This document shows, piece after piece, positions 20,601 to 30,862 of a DNA stretch of 64,000 nucleotides. Numbering within the stretch: the first letter of the stretch is position 1; the number at the start of each line of letters is the position of its first letter. The notes beneath the pieces were generated by a model. It saw only the letters and a list, made by a program, of their open reading frames with translations, had not been told where the DNA came from and did no database searches. The position numbers and the translations under genes are program-made. Origin of the DNA: Isoetes taiwanensis (Eukaryota; Streptophyta; Lycopodiopsida; Isoetales; Isoetaceae); NCBI GenBank assembly GCA_021234155.1, contig JAJEKV010000251.1, positions 188,001 to 252,000 on the forward strand, given 5' to 3'.

Positions 20601-21166
20601 AAGGTTTTTTGTTTTGGAGGCCAGAAGTTTTTGTCTTCTAGGCCACGTAACTTGGTCCCCTAGGGCAAGTCGGCGTTCGAGTCCATTAGCTGAGAGTCAA
20701 ATCGCAGATTCGGGGGAGGGGTCGCCGTCCAGTCCCGTGGCCTTGGGAGAGGAAATTAGGGGCCGGGGCAAGGGGGATTTTAGGGTCAGTGCTCTAGCAT
20801 CAACACCCCCACTCCCACGTCAAGTCGCGGCACGCAAGGTCCCTAATCGACAAGGAGGGGCCTCCAAAACGTAAACCCCATTGGGTTGCGGTGTTCTAGA
20901 AGGGTTTGGATTTTGGGGGCCTGAAGACTTGGTCCATTTGCACTGGGACACGGCAGTTTGGCGAGAATACGAACAGCAGGGCGGGGCCGGAGTTTGGGCT
21001 GTCCTCCTCCCGATGTGGCAAGTAGAAGTAGGGGCTTTGGGTGGTGGCAAGACATTCATAAATTCGCAATTAATGCATTGTACGAAAATAAATTCTGATT
21101 TTTTGCCACTGGATTCTAATCCATCTCCATCACCATGACCCAATTTTGAAATTTTGGAGGAGAAAG
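11690..21166. repeat. tandem satellite, ~1.12-kb unit, about 8-9 copies
   Basis: The anchor GGTCTAGGTCAAAGGG begins at 12249, 13388, 14504, 15597, 16716, 17838, 18969, 20095 and 21166; spacings are 1139, 1116, 1093, 1119, 1122, 1131, 1126 and 1071. Other anchors recur in each unit: GGAAGTGAGCTACTTTGGCG, GTTCTAGAAGGGTTTG, CCCGATGTGGCAAGTAGAAG and ATTCATAAATTCGCAATTAA. Most units have several GGATCC sites. Frames of 60-190 codons appear on both strands but are not preserved between units, so it is non-coding. The differences are mainly one- to few-base indels in G/C runs between long identical stretches. Confidence 0.95.
20112..20460. repeat. replacement segment within the last full satellite units
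   Basis: After the anchor at 20095 the usual GGATCC-rich half is replaced by gctaaggtcaaaggaatgg...ttgaccttggctcatttgg. The same segment returns after the 21166 anchor (to about 21290), so this variant was itself duplicated. It contains a 43-bp direct repeat starting at 20216 and 20259 (agcatcataactaytagaa...). Confidence 0.75.
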
Positions 21167-21289
21167 GTCTAGGTCAAAGGGTTAGCTAAGGTCAAAGGAA
21201 TGGGTTTGTGGGATCGTTGTACTTAGGGTTGACCTTGGCTCATTTGGGCGTTATACTTGGTCTAAGATTGCATTGGGCGTAAACCCCGT

Positions 21290-21950
21290 GACTTGCCGAT
21301 TCTAGAAGGGTTTTTGTTTTGGTTTTTACGCTCCCTAAAGCTATTTGACATGGATGGCATAACTAACTTGTAATGGCTGGTTTTGTTTCGCGAAACAATT
21401 GTACCTTGATGAAAGATTGCTTCATAGTTTCAAGTGAAAATTTTTTTTAATGTCCCTTGACCGCCTTGTTGCCCCCTGGTCAAAGACTTCGCCTTTTTTG
21501 ATGCACACTCTTTTAGTTATGCATTTTATTGCATTTATGGTTTATAAATTCGTAGTTAATGCATGGCATGGAATTAAATTATGGTTTTGGTCGGTGGCTT
21601 CTATGGTCATCACCAAGATACAGGAAAATTTCCAAAATTTTGGATAAGGTCGGACAAAGCGTTGGGGTTAGAAGCGGTCCAAGGCGGCCGTTGTTGGGCA
21701 AGCATGGACAGCACCCTTCCCCAAGTCAAACAAGGCGACTTTGAATGGCCACCTCGGTGGGGAGAGTCCGTCCCCGTGAGGAGGCGGACCCCAAAAAAGC
21801 GTTCTCGAGGCGGCTTATCCTGGCACCGCCCGGGGACAGGGGGCATATGCTAATGAACACCCTCCGGCTCGGTTCTCCCTATATATTGGCCGTTGAATCC
21901 TCCGTTCAAGGATCCAGCCTCGGGATTTGCATTCAAATAAGCCTAGGGAC
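21290..21950. repeat. decayed terminal copy of the satellite
   Basis: Recognisable but diverged versions of unit landmarks: ttcgtagttaatgcatgg, aaattttggataaggtcgg, cagcacccttccccaagtcaaa, and ggctcggttctcc..ccgttgaatcctccgtt. Divergence here is by substitution as well as indel, typical of an array edge. Confidence 0.7.
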
Positions 21951-21994
21951 AAACTTTAATGAAGCTTCACATTAAAAAAAAGATGCAAAAACAA

Positions 21995-22110
21995 TAACGT
22001 CGCTATAACAAAAATCGTCGCATAAGGGCGTCGCGTCGCGGCAGATTTGAAATAACGTCAAGCATCGCAGTGGCGTCGCATCGCGGCAGCTTAATATTTT
22101 GAACCCGGTA
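21995..22110. repeat. CGTCGC-type block D at the left edge of E2
   Basis: AACGTCGCTATAACAAAAAT then CGTCGCATAAGGGCGTCGCG, with GCGTCGC(G/A)TCGCGGCAG twice (22029, 22073). It shares CGyCGCTATAACAAA with block C. Confidence 0.6.
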
Positions 22111-22249
22111 GGCGGCTTTTCGGGAACTTCTTTTTGCCCTACTTCTTCGAGGTTCTTGGGCGATCCCGGCGCTAGTACCACGATCTACACGCAAGCAACT
22201 ATTCTAGGTTAGTATATCATGTTTTTAGATTGAATAGGTTTTTGGATTG

Positions 22250-23090
22250 AATGTGCATGCCCAACCTTCCTCTTTTTTGGTTTCCTTTCCTTCCTCTTCT
22301 TCTTTGTTCTTGATTTTTTTCTTCCCATTCTTCCATGCCTCGTTCATTCTTCCTCCTTCTTTCTTTCTCATGCTTCATTTCTTCCTCATTCTTCCTCATG
22401 CTTCATTTCTTCCTCCTTCTTCCATGCTTCATTCTTTCCTCATTCTTTCTTCCCATATTTCTTCTTTCCTCATTTCTTTCTCATTCTTTCTTCCTCATTC
22501 TTTCTCATTTCTTTCTTCCTCATGCTTTCTCATTCTTTATTCCTCCTCTTTCTCATTCTTCCTCATTCTTTCTCATTTCTTGCTTTTTCTCATTTCTTTC
22601 TCATGCTTTCTCATTTCTTTCTCATTTTCTTTCTCATGCTTTCTCATTTGTTTCTCATTTCCATTCTTTCTCATGCTTTCTCATTCCTAATTCTTTCCCT
22701 CCCTTCCCTCATTTCTTTCTTCTCTTCCCTTCCTTATTCTTCATTTTTTTCATTTCTTATTCTTCATTCTTTTTTAATTTCATTTCTTCATTCTTCATTT
22801 GTTTCTTATTCTTCACATTTCTTCCTCACTTTCCATTCGATCCTTTTCTTTCCCTTCCCTTATTTCTTCCTTCCATTCTATTCCCTTCCTTCTCTCTATT
22901 TTCCTCTTATTTTTCTTCATTCTTTCTTGTTTCTTCTCTTATTTCTTCTCTATTCTATCCTTATTTTTCTTCCTTCTATTCTCTTATTTCTTTCTCTTGT
23001 TTTATTTCTATCTCTTGTTTTCTATCCCCCTTTTTTTCCTTTCTTTCTTCTTGATCTTTTTCTTCTTTGTTCTTATTCCTCTAATGCTTT
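22250..23090 (+). repeat. ~840-bp polypyrimidine tract (TTCTTTCTCATT)n
   Basis: The plus strand is almost only C and T, built from variable TTCTTTCTCAT and CTTCCTCATT units with occasional A and G. Three long overlapping plus-strand frames (Ser/Phe/Leu-rich) are by-products. It occupies the position of the much shorter CT-rich leader of E1 (5265-5350), so it may be an expanded 5' untranslated leader. Such mirror-like homopurine/homopyrimidine DNA can form triplexes. Confidence 0.9.
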
Positions 23091-23246
23091 TTGTTATACA
23101 TTTGCGGCTTTCTATTTACGATTTGGACCAGGCGGGATCTTGTACAGCGTCCTTATTTTGGTAAGTAGTTGATCGCACTTGCATTTTATTTTTATAGTTT
23201 TAAGTAGGTTAAAAAATTGATGGAGTGGTTTTGTTCAAGGGCGCGT

Positions 23247-23584
23247 GGTCGGCTCCACCTAAAGTGGGGAGGACCATGTGCCCGGGTTGAAGTCCACTTT
23301 CACTACAATCATAAATGTTTCCTAGGTTAATGGTGGCTTGTTCAAGGGCACGCGGTCGGCTCCACCTAGAGTGGAGAGGACCCACGTGCGGGTTCAAGTC
23401 CACTTTCGGTTCCACTTGTTATTTTTAGGTTTAAAATAAAATTGTAGTGGCTTGTTCAAGGTCGGTCGGCTCCACCTTGCGTGGAGAGGACTAGGTGTCG
23501 GGTCAAGTCCCTTTTCTTCTCATTCTTAGGTAGATGTGGCTCACGGCAAGGACATGGTCGGCTCCACCGTGAGTGGGGAGGACC
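23247..23584 (+). repeat. four ~110-bp intron repeats with the same hairpin as E1
   Basis: Hairpins at 23247-23275, 23354-23382, 23464-23491 and 23556-23584; spacings 107, 110 and 92. Core GGTCGGCTCCACC..GTGGAGAGGACC. Three copies continue into GGGTTCAAGTCC or close variants (23390-23401 is the cleanest), which matches the tRNA B-box consensus GGTTCRANTCC. They follow a donor-like TTTTG|GTAAGTAG at 23160. The same module occurs three times in E1. Confidence 0.85.
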
Positions 23585-23705
23585 CGGTGTTGAAGCCTTA
23601 GTTCCGCGTTATTGTCGATTTTAGCTAGAGGTAGCTAGGGCTAGGTTAAGTTAACGATGGCTGGATGATTCCCTTCACACCCATGCTAGAAAAAAAAAAA
23701 AAAAA

Positions 23706-24056
23706 AATAGGTTAGGCTAACTTAATGTAGTACTAATTCGCACTAAAAGCGTTGGTAAAAAAATAACTTAACTAATTAACTAAATTATTTCGAACATGTC
23801 TAGTTAAGTTAGCCAAAGGCATAAAAAATTATATGTACAATTAACTAAACTTAAAGTGACCTCTATAGTGCTAATTTCTAATTTAGTTAATTTTTAGTTA
23901 ATTTTGCTAACTAATCAGAACAAGGTCGAAGATAAGTTTAGGTAGTGTTTTTGGTTAAAAAAGTTAACTAAAATTTGGGACTATCTGCTAACTAATTAAC
24001 TAGTATCTGAATGTAAATTGACCGTGGAGGTGCGAATACCCTAATCTAACCTATTT
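23706..24056. mobile_element. possible small inverted-repeat element (MITE-like)
   Basis: AATAGGTTAG (23706-23715) is matched by CTAACCTATT (24046-24055). Between them is AT-rich DNA full of GTTAACTAA-type words, much like the interior of the MITE at 35374-36321. The left end follows an A-run and no clear target duplication is visible. Confidence 0.35.
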
Positions 24057-24064
24057 AGTTTTTC

Positions 24065-25140
24065 TTGTTTCTTCTTCTTTTTTTTCTTGCTTTTGGGGGG
24101 GGGTCGGATAAGGTATTAGTCGCCATAGGGCGTGTTATAAGTAATGATTATATGAGTGCATACATGTTTGATATTGTCATTATTATGTTGCATTTACTTT
24201 GTGCATGCTTGGCTTTTGTATTCATTATTTTTTGTTTTGTTTGTAGGCATAAAAATGGCCTCGATGGAGACGAGGAGATGCTTAGTGAAATTAGTAGCAT
24301 CCTCATCAATCAAATATGCGCCTGAGGCCAGACCGGAACGACATATGCAAACCCGATGATCGAATTAACCGCTTTGTAGCATCGGTTGAGAAAGAATGTC
24401 GGTCCTCAATTATGTGGGAGGAGGGGCGAGCATGAGTCCGAGTTGGAAGATATGATGAGAAAAAGAACTTAAAGTCTTGGGTTTGCAATCGAGCGAAGTG
24501 AGGATGCTACTTAAGTATAAAGTGCCACTTATGAGCCCCTATCTTTGAGGCATACGTGGGACGATGGGCTAATTAGGTGGCGAGGTGCAAAGGTTAAACG
24601 CTTAAAGATCACAAGATGGCGATGCGGTCTCAATGATGGCAGGTGAAGGAGTTAGATAGTCTTATCCATGGTGGGAGCTCTATTGGTGCGGGGGCTAGAT
24701 TATCATTACATGCTCATGATAAATGTCTTTGCATTTATTGTGACATTCCTGTGGATCTTTGTTGGAGTTGTAAAGTGCATTGGTAGTAAAACAAGGCGCC
24801 AAATATACCAAATCGGATCTTGGGAACCACTGTACTTTAATCAAGATGATTATTATCTTTTGGCATTGTGTGGAGAGGCCAAGATAGAGTCGCATCATGG
24901 TTGTTGGGCGACAAGTATATCCGTTTCAAGAGCCCAAGTCCAAAGATTGGCCACACCCCTTGGACTTGCCCCGAGGTCTTTTTGTGGAGATGAGCCGAGG
25001 GGACCAATGGTAGTCTGCCATTCATGAATGGAGGAACCTTTGCGAGAATTACTTGACCATCTTAGAGCCAATTCTCTTCTTATAGGAGATGGTCAAATGC
25101 AATGCATAGTGCTCCAAGAAGGGCTGATATGAAGATAAGT
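24065..25140 (+). other. E2 interior, unrecognised short frames
   Basis: Short plus-strand frames (24065-24325 with two hydrophobic stretches; 24668-25027 with one, IVTFLWIFVGVVKCIG). No family recognised. They may be exons of E2 or chance. Confidence 0.25.
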
Positions 25141-25143
25141 GCG

Positions 25144-25773
25144 GAGTGGAAAGCCAAAATGAGACTTCGTGTATAAGTACGTCCCGAAATAGCTCTCGCT
25201 CTTGCGAAGGAGTCTATGCCATCCACGCTCGGGTTGGACACACACAAAGCTCAATTGCAAAAGGGTCAAACTCCATTTTGATGACTCCCTTACAAATGTG
25301 TGGGTGGCTATTGGTGATTGGGACACGGCCCTCCGTTTTTTTGCAAGGAGCGAATGCCCAAATTGAAGAGCCGTTATACACTACAAGATGGAACGGTGCG
25401 ATATCCTTGGTGGGAGAAGAGAGTTTTTACATCATCATCAGATGACCAAGCATCATGGGGGCATGAGATATCTGACATATATTCCCTGGGCTACATTTAC
25501 GAGATGCTCCTTGATTTTGTCCAGGCAATGCGGCTTATGGGGTTGTGTGTTGAGATAAACCCAACCGTCCGATACTCTAGCACATTGGACATCATCCAAC
25601 ATATGAAGGTCCAAATGATGATGGATAGAGAGCTGGTGCACATGGATCGCCCATCTATTGCTCGCGTCGTCGATGTGTTCAAAACAGCAGGGCTTTCTTC
25701 TGATATAGTTGTGAGAGAGAGACGACATATGAAGTGTGGTGATCCACTTGAGATGGCTAAGCTCTTTTGTTAA
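25144..25773 (+). CDS. unidentified E2 reading frame
   Basis: The part at 25144-25370 reads as protein in one frame (VWVAIGDWDTALRFFARSE near 25295-25350). The frame then changes, and 25350-25773 is open for about 140 codons (RYTLQDGTVRYPWWEKRVFT, then DDQASWGHEISDIYSLGYIY and DRPSIARVVDVFKTAGLSSD), ending at TAA 25771-25773. I do not recognise the family; no DDE, reverse transcriptase or helicase motif is evident. By position it corresponds to the coding region of E1 but is not TNP2. Confidence 0.35.
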
Positions 25774-25944
25774 ATGCTTGCAAGAAGTGATTAATATAAT
25801 TTTGTCTTCCTATTTGAGGCTTGTTGCAACCAATAAATGTTTTTTAGTCAAAATTACTAATGAAAAAAAATTATTAATCAAAAAAATTATTATTAATGGT
25901 AAATAAATTATTAATCATAACTTGTAGATAAAGTGTCGCTACAG

Positions 25945-26235
25945 ACGTCAAACCCTAGGTTTTGTGTGCTACATCATCAAACCCTAGATTGTAAAATGCC
26001 ATGTGGCACAATCTAGGGTTTGATGATGTGGCACACTAAGCTAGGGTTTGATGACATGGCACTTACTATGATGTGGCAATAGGAAGTCGCGGCGTGACAC
26101 AACCTAGGGTTTGATGATGTGCCACACGCATAGCGTGAGGGTTTCATGATGTGGCACTAAAAATGCCGATGGGATAATTTAGGGTTGATTGTATGACATG
26201 ATACATGGCACGATAATATGGCAACCTAGAGTTCG
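25945..26235. repeat. CTAGGGTTTGATGATGTGGCAC repeats with a 27-bp-arm hairpin
   Basis: Left arm 25966-25992 and right arm 26008-26034 pair at 26 of 27 positions around a 15-base loop. The right-arm word, CTAGGGTTTGATGATGTGGC, recurs diverged at about 26042, 26104, 26130 and 26180. In RNA this would fold like a plant small-RNA precursor. A simple inverted duplication inside a repeat array is equally possible. Confidence 0.75.
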
Positions 26236-26387
26236 ATATGCACCCCATACATATATATCATGAGATACTTTTCTAATCTAATATAAATAAGAAGATAAGA
26301 ATATAAATTTAGGTATTTATTCAAAGACACTTGTTCAAAGCTTTTCTCTCGCTAATTCTCGTTATGTTCAAATTAATATATATAGTC

Positions 26388-26510
26388 ATGGCGGAGGCTC
26401 AATTCTTAGCGGTTTTCCTCATTGTGGCCCTCTTTTACTGGATGCAATATTCATGGCATTACGCTGCGTCTCCCCCCCGCCCCGGTCCAAGACGGTCAAA
26501 GCTGCGATAA
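26388..26510 (+). CDS. 40-codon small frame with one membrane helix
   Basis: ATG to TAA, 40 codons. A hydrophobic start (MAEAQFLAVFLIVALFYWMQ) is followed by a Pro/Arg-rich end (SPPRPGPRRSKLR). It could be a small membrane peptide or the first exon of the downstream set. No homologue known to me. Confidence 0.2.
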   Translation: MAEAQFLAVFLIVALFYWMQYSWHYAASPPRPGPRRSKLR

Positions 26511-26659
26511 AGTCTGTAGGGGCTCATTAGTGGCACATTTCGAACCATAAAAATACTATTTTCATCTCTATGGTTTGTAAGTATCATTCTATTATTGCAA
26601 CCAATATCATTCATGGTTATCAAATGTTTCTCTCACAATTTCTTTTGATCTAGATGTGC

Positions 26660-28365
26660 TCTTTTTCGGCGATGAATAGAGGTAATCGCAATCGCGTCTG
26701 ATGGGAGAATGAGCAAAGGCAGAAGGTAAGTATTTATATAGTTTTTATTATACGCTTTACCCTCTAATTAGGTATGTGAGTTTATGCATGGAGTTTTAAT
26801 TTGTTGTGTAGAGGAAAGGGACGAGTTTAGAAAATAGGAGGAGGACTCCACGAGGTAGGGGCAATCGTCTTTGATGATGGTCCTCCAAGGCGTAACCTCC
26901 ACCTATCACTACACCGGCCGGGTTTGGGTATTAAGATAGCTTTTATAAAAATAATAAATAAATGAATTGTTTTTGCATGATATTTGTTATACGCGCTCCT
27001 CCGTAGCTCCCCTTCCTCATAAAACATGTCTCCCGTAGAGAGACCAAATTGCGGCATATTTTGCCTCTTTGACACCAACGCCCGGTTAATGACCTCCGCT
27101 CCTATTTCCCAACGACATAGTGTTGATTATCGGCCTCCGTTCTCGCGAGAATATTGAGAATGCTAGGCGTAGTATGGACTCCGTTCTAGGCAAAGAGGCG
27201 GGAACGATTTTTCTAATGCAAGGAACTTGGAGGAAGATTTCAACAGGTAAATATATATCCACTACGTACCAAACATTTCTTTGGTTGCAGCATGTTAAAG
27301 ATGCTCATTCTCTCATTACTTCCCAGGTCAAGAAGTAGTGGAGCAACAGACTCACAACCTTCAAGATCGCGACGATCATCACAAGGGTTGGGATCCGAAG
27401 AACATGGTCGCTCGCCTGACTTGGAGAGGCAAGGATCCCGACGACGTCCACGTGTCACTGAAGAAGAGCGTCCATTTCGCTTTGTTTTAGACACGTAAGT
27501 CTGCGGGTGATTTGGCCCCGAATATACCCGACTATCATATTAATAATAATTTTTTGATGTAAGTTATGTGAACATATTATTTAAGATATCAACCTTAAAT
27601 ATTAGTACTTTGTCATCTAAATTTGTTGTTTTGTTCATTCTCTTCACTTAGAATACATTGCAAAGTGCTCAAAAGGTTCTTAATCGGGACGGGATATGTA
27701 TATTGACGGTAGACATAAACACGCTTTTATATACCCACCATTTATGCTTCCGGGGCGCTCTTCCTAAGAAGGATGATGAGGGAAGTGTCTTTTTATACTA
27801 CATCGAGGGACGGTCACAAATAATATCTCGTTTATGGCCTCCCCAGCGGTATAGGGGAGTGGGCACTGGCGCTTATGACCAACGCGAAATAGAGAGCGTC
27901 AAAAATAAAATGAAACAGAGTTTCCCGGAGATAGAAAAAAGCAAAGCGTTTAACCGGAAGAAGCTCACGCCGATGATGGGCGAGCTTATACGAAAAAGGA
28001 GGTACATGACCTAGTCATAGTCTTGTTTTTATTATTTTGATATGGCGTTGATCTATCGATTTATGTCAAAGGCACCATGTGGTCAAAGGGAACCGGGCTG
28101 GACTTGCGAAAAAGAAGGAGGCGATTGGTCAAAAGTCCCTAAACCACTTAATCTCCACAAGGAAGATATCAAGGTATTTCTTATTTTTTTTGTCATTCGT
28201 TCACTTTAACTTGTGATAATGTTGTGTGCCTTGCAATCAGATTGCATTCGAACGTGCAAAGGATCCAGAAAGCAAACATAGAGCTCGGACCGACAAAGCA
28301 ACTAAAAGTGATCGAAAGGCGTCTCATTTGGGCTCCGGCGGTCGAAAAGGGTTTTTCCATAGATT
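26660..28365 (+). CDS. unidentified multi-exon E2 coding region, basic
   Basis: A series of plus-strand frames separated by intron-like DNA: 26670-26726 (donor AAG|GTAAGT), 27120-27246 (donor ACAG|GTAAAT), about 27330-27496 (Ser/Arg-rich, SQPSRSRRSSQGLGSEEHGR..., donor ACAC|GTAAGT), 27658-28014 (QRYRGVGTGAYDQREIESVK, FNRKKLTPMMGELIRKRRYM), 28065-28170 and 28226-28370 (RTDKATKSDRKASHLGSGG). The last part loosely resembles the basic region of plant Ptta/En-Spm second proteins, whose pattern is NRxKxxxxHxxGSKSF. That would make it the DNA-binding partner of a CACTA transposase. The resemblance is weak and exon limits are approximate. Confidence 0.3.
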
Positions 28366-28840
28366 CGTAAGAGCTATATTAGTTCACATTAATTTTAATA
28401 AGAACTTTAAATGTCACTAGCTAATACTCGTTATATTGTCATAGGAACATCTATACGGGTTTGCCCTAACAAGCAGCAGGTACAAGTAGCCCGCGGGCGT
28501 GGAGTCATTTATCTGTATCAACAAGTTATCTGACGAGGGGAACTCTCCCAATTGGCGGGAATGCGGGGGGTGCGTTGTAGAAAATTATTATAATTCTATG
28601 AACTACATTAACGCCATATTCTTTTGGTTTTTATAGGAAGCAATGGCGCGGATATGAATGAAGGTCTAGAGCATGACATAAGGCTCGCGCGGCGAGGGAT
28701 CTGCAAACGTCGATGGAGAGCCATCCAATCGCGAACCGCACGCCGTCGCCCTCTAACTTCACGATTTTCGGTGACTACTCCACCGAATCTGAGAGAGAGT
28801 AGCTCTAGGCTAAAGGGTGGATACTCCTCTTAACGAAGTC

Positions 28841-28980
28841 TTTTGTGATTATTTAAAATATAAATACAATTCACTTTTGTGATTATTTAAAAATATAAAT
28901 ATAAAAATAATTTTGTGACTATTTAAAAATATGAATATAAAAACACTTTTGTGATTATTTAAAAATATTTTTATATAAAT
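28841..28980. repeat. 36-bp AT-rich minisatellite, four copies
   Basis: TTTTGTGATTATTTAAAAAT begins at 28841, 28875, 28911 and 28947 (steps 34, 36, 36), each followed by ATAAATATAAAA-type sequence. Confidence 0.9.
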
Positions 28981-29165
28981 ATATTTTTTATTTTTTTTTT
29001 ATTTTTTTTTTCCCCTTCACGTCAATGTCGGCGACGTATCCATTTTTTTTTTTTGCCACGTGGCTTTTTTATATAAATATATTTTTATTTTATTTTTTTT
29101 TTTTCCCCTTCACGTCGCATGCGACGTATCCACGTCGCTTTTTTTTTTTTGCTACGTGGCTTTTT
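28968..29165. repeat. ~100-bp tandem duplication
   Basis: The run tttatataaatatatttt..ccccttcacgtc..gcgacgtatcca..gccacgtggctttt occurs twice, first from about 28968 and again from about 29066. The two copies differ mainly in T-run length. It leads into block E. Confidence 0.8.
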
Positions 29166-29480
29166 CTACACGCCGGATTTTGAATTTTCCATCGCGTGTT
29201 GCGTTCCACGTGTCCGTCGCATGCGGCGTATACGCACGTGGCTTTCGGCGCAGCGTGGATTTTGGTGATGTTCCGCGTGTATATTCCCGTGTATATTTCA
29301 CGTGTCACGTGCCATGCGACGTCTGGCGTCCGCGTCTCTGGCCAACGCCCAGCGTGCGACGCGACGCCGTGATGCGACGATGTCTCGCAACGACGTCTGC
29401 TGACGTCTAAGCGGCGACGTCGGGGCGTCCGACGTCAGCGGGCGTCGCCGCGAGACGCCGCTAGCGTCGCTTAAATGGCC
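29090..29480. repeat. CGTCGC-type block E, right edge of E2
   Basis: Contains CACGTCGCATGCGACGTATC, GCGACGCGACGCCG, and CGCCGCGAGACGCCGCTAGC. It ends CGTCGCTTAAATGGCC, roughly the reverse complement of the start of block A (GGACTTTTAGCGACG). That inverted relation fits a role at the opposite end of the same kind of element. Confidence 0.6.
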
Positions 29481-29485
29481 TTTTT

Positions 29486-30860
29486 CTAACTGTCCCAACT
29501 GGCACATAATCCCATTGGCTTTTCACAATCCCATTGGCTTTTCACAGAGAAAGTCGGTGCGTTTGAGCACAATCCATGCAGACACCTTCTAGTCCTCACC
29601 CGCTTGCCATAGAGAAATTGAGTTGATATGAGGTCTAATTTTGTGTGAGGCGTGCTTCTGTCTGGGTCTGAAATCCTGATGAGAATGAATGGGAACAAAT
29701 TTATTCCTGAAAAAGGGCTAGGAATCGTCGCCTTTGTCTCAAATCTAATCTTCCAGGTCCCCATAGCCAGGTCTAAGACCCCCGCTTTTAAACGCAGAGA
29801 TTTCTTTTCTTTGATCTTCATGTTGAGATGCCACGTTGGCTCTCGGTATGAACATTGCATATGGCCATGGGGATATAAAAAAAAAATCAAATAAGAGGAT
29901 AAATCTACAAAATCACAAAAGGGGGATTGTGGCCAAATACCCCGTTTCTAGAAATCATTTCCATTCCTCGAAAAGGGGGATTTTGAGGGGTTTTCTATGG
30001 GGCATTTTAAGGAAGATGTGGGCATCGTTTTTTATGTGTATATGATATTGAGATAATTTGTATAGTAGAAGAAACAATAGTAGGAGTCGAAAATGATTGT
30101 TAATTTTTGTATTGAATATTAAGGATATGAAATATATGTCGAAAGTGATTGCTAATTTCTGTATTGGATATTAAGGATATGAAATATATGGCGAGTGTGT
30201 GGACTAATATCTTTCTTAATGAGTTGCAGATCATGAGTTATATGTTGAAAATGTAATCTCATGTGAGGTAAAAGAAATTGCGCATGAATTATCTATTTCA
30301 GTCTTCAGATATAGTAGTTGTCCATGTATATCTAAATGAAGTATTATAGACATCCTGTGTTGACATATTTATACTTATAGCGGATGTGAGAAATGTCGTA
30401 GTCTATTTTGTGTATGTCATCATGCGAAGGTATGCAATATAATGGTGGCTTATCTTCTTGTTGTTAGTGATGTACATATTATGTTGATAAGGCTATTGCA
30501 CATGTTTATAGTTTGTATAGTTTTCCTTCAAAAGTAAATTCCTTCAAAATGCTGGATACGATCAGGTATGATCAAGATTTGCTAAAATAAGTTGAAGGTG
30601 AATATTGAAGTTGTTTATTTTTTGTGTATATGTTGTTTATGTTTGTTTTTTTTTTTAAGAAAGTGGTTAGACATAAAAACAGAGATATAGTGTGTGTATG
30701 ATAATTATAATGTGCGTTTATATGTAGTTTGCATTATGAAAGCTATGAGAATTGTCAAGGATAAGTTTGTGTGTAATATCAATATGTTTATGCTTTAATT
30801 AATGATGTGTTGATATGAAGTGTAATAGTAAACTTACTCTTATGTGCATTGGGTAATCCA
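29486..30860. other. AT-rich intergenic DNA with one 52-bp duplication
   Basis: A minus-strand frame (29486-29890) has no recognisable domain. tcgaaartgattgytaattt begins at 30087 and 30139, a 52-bp tandem duplication ending in gaaatatatg. Nothing else seen. Confidence 0.4.
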
Positions 30861-30862
30861 AT

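Noticed and set aside
11690-21140. Many 60-190-codon open frames on both strands in the satellite
   Set aside because: Frames are not preserved from unit to unit and lack domains; high GC makes stops rare.
22247-23172. Long Ser/Phe/Leu-rich frames (up to ~239 codons)
   Set aside because: Pure by-product of the polypyrimidine tract; three overlapping frames are open at once.
23247-23584. CRISPR array (regularly spaced repeats)
   Set aside because: Units are adjacent diverged tandem repeats in a plant genome, not identical repeats with unique spacers.
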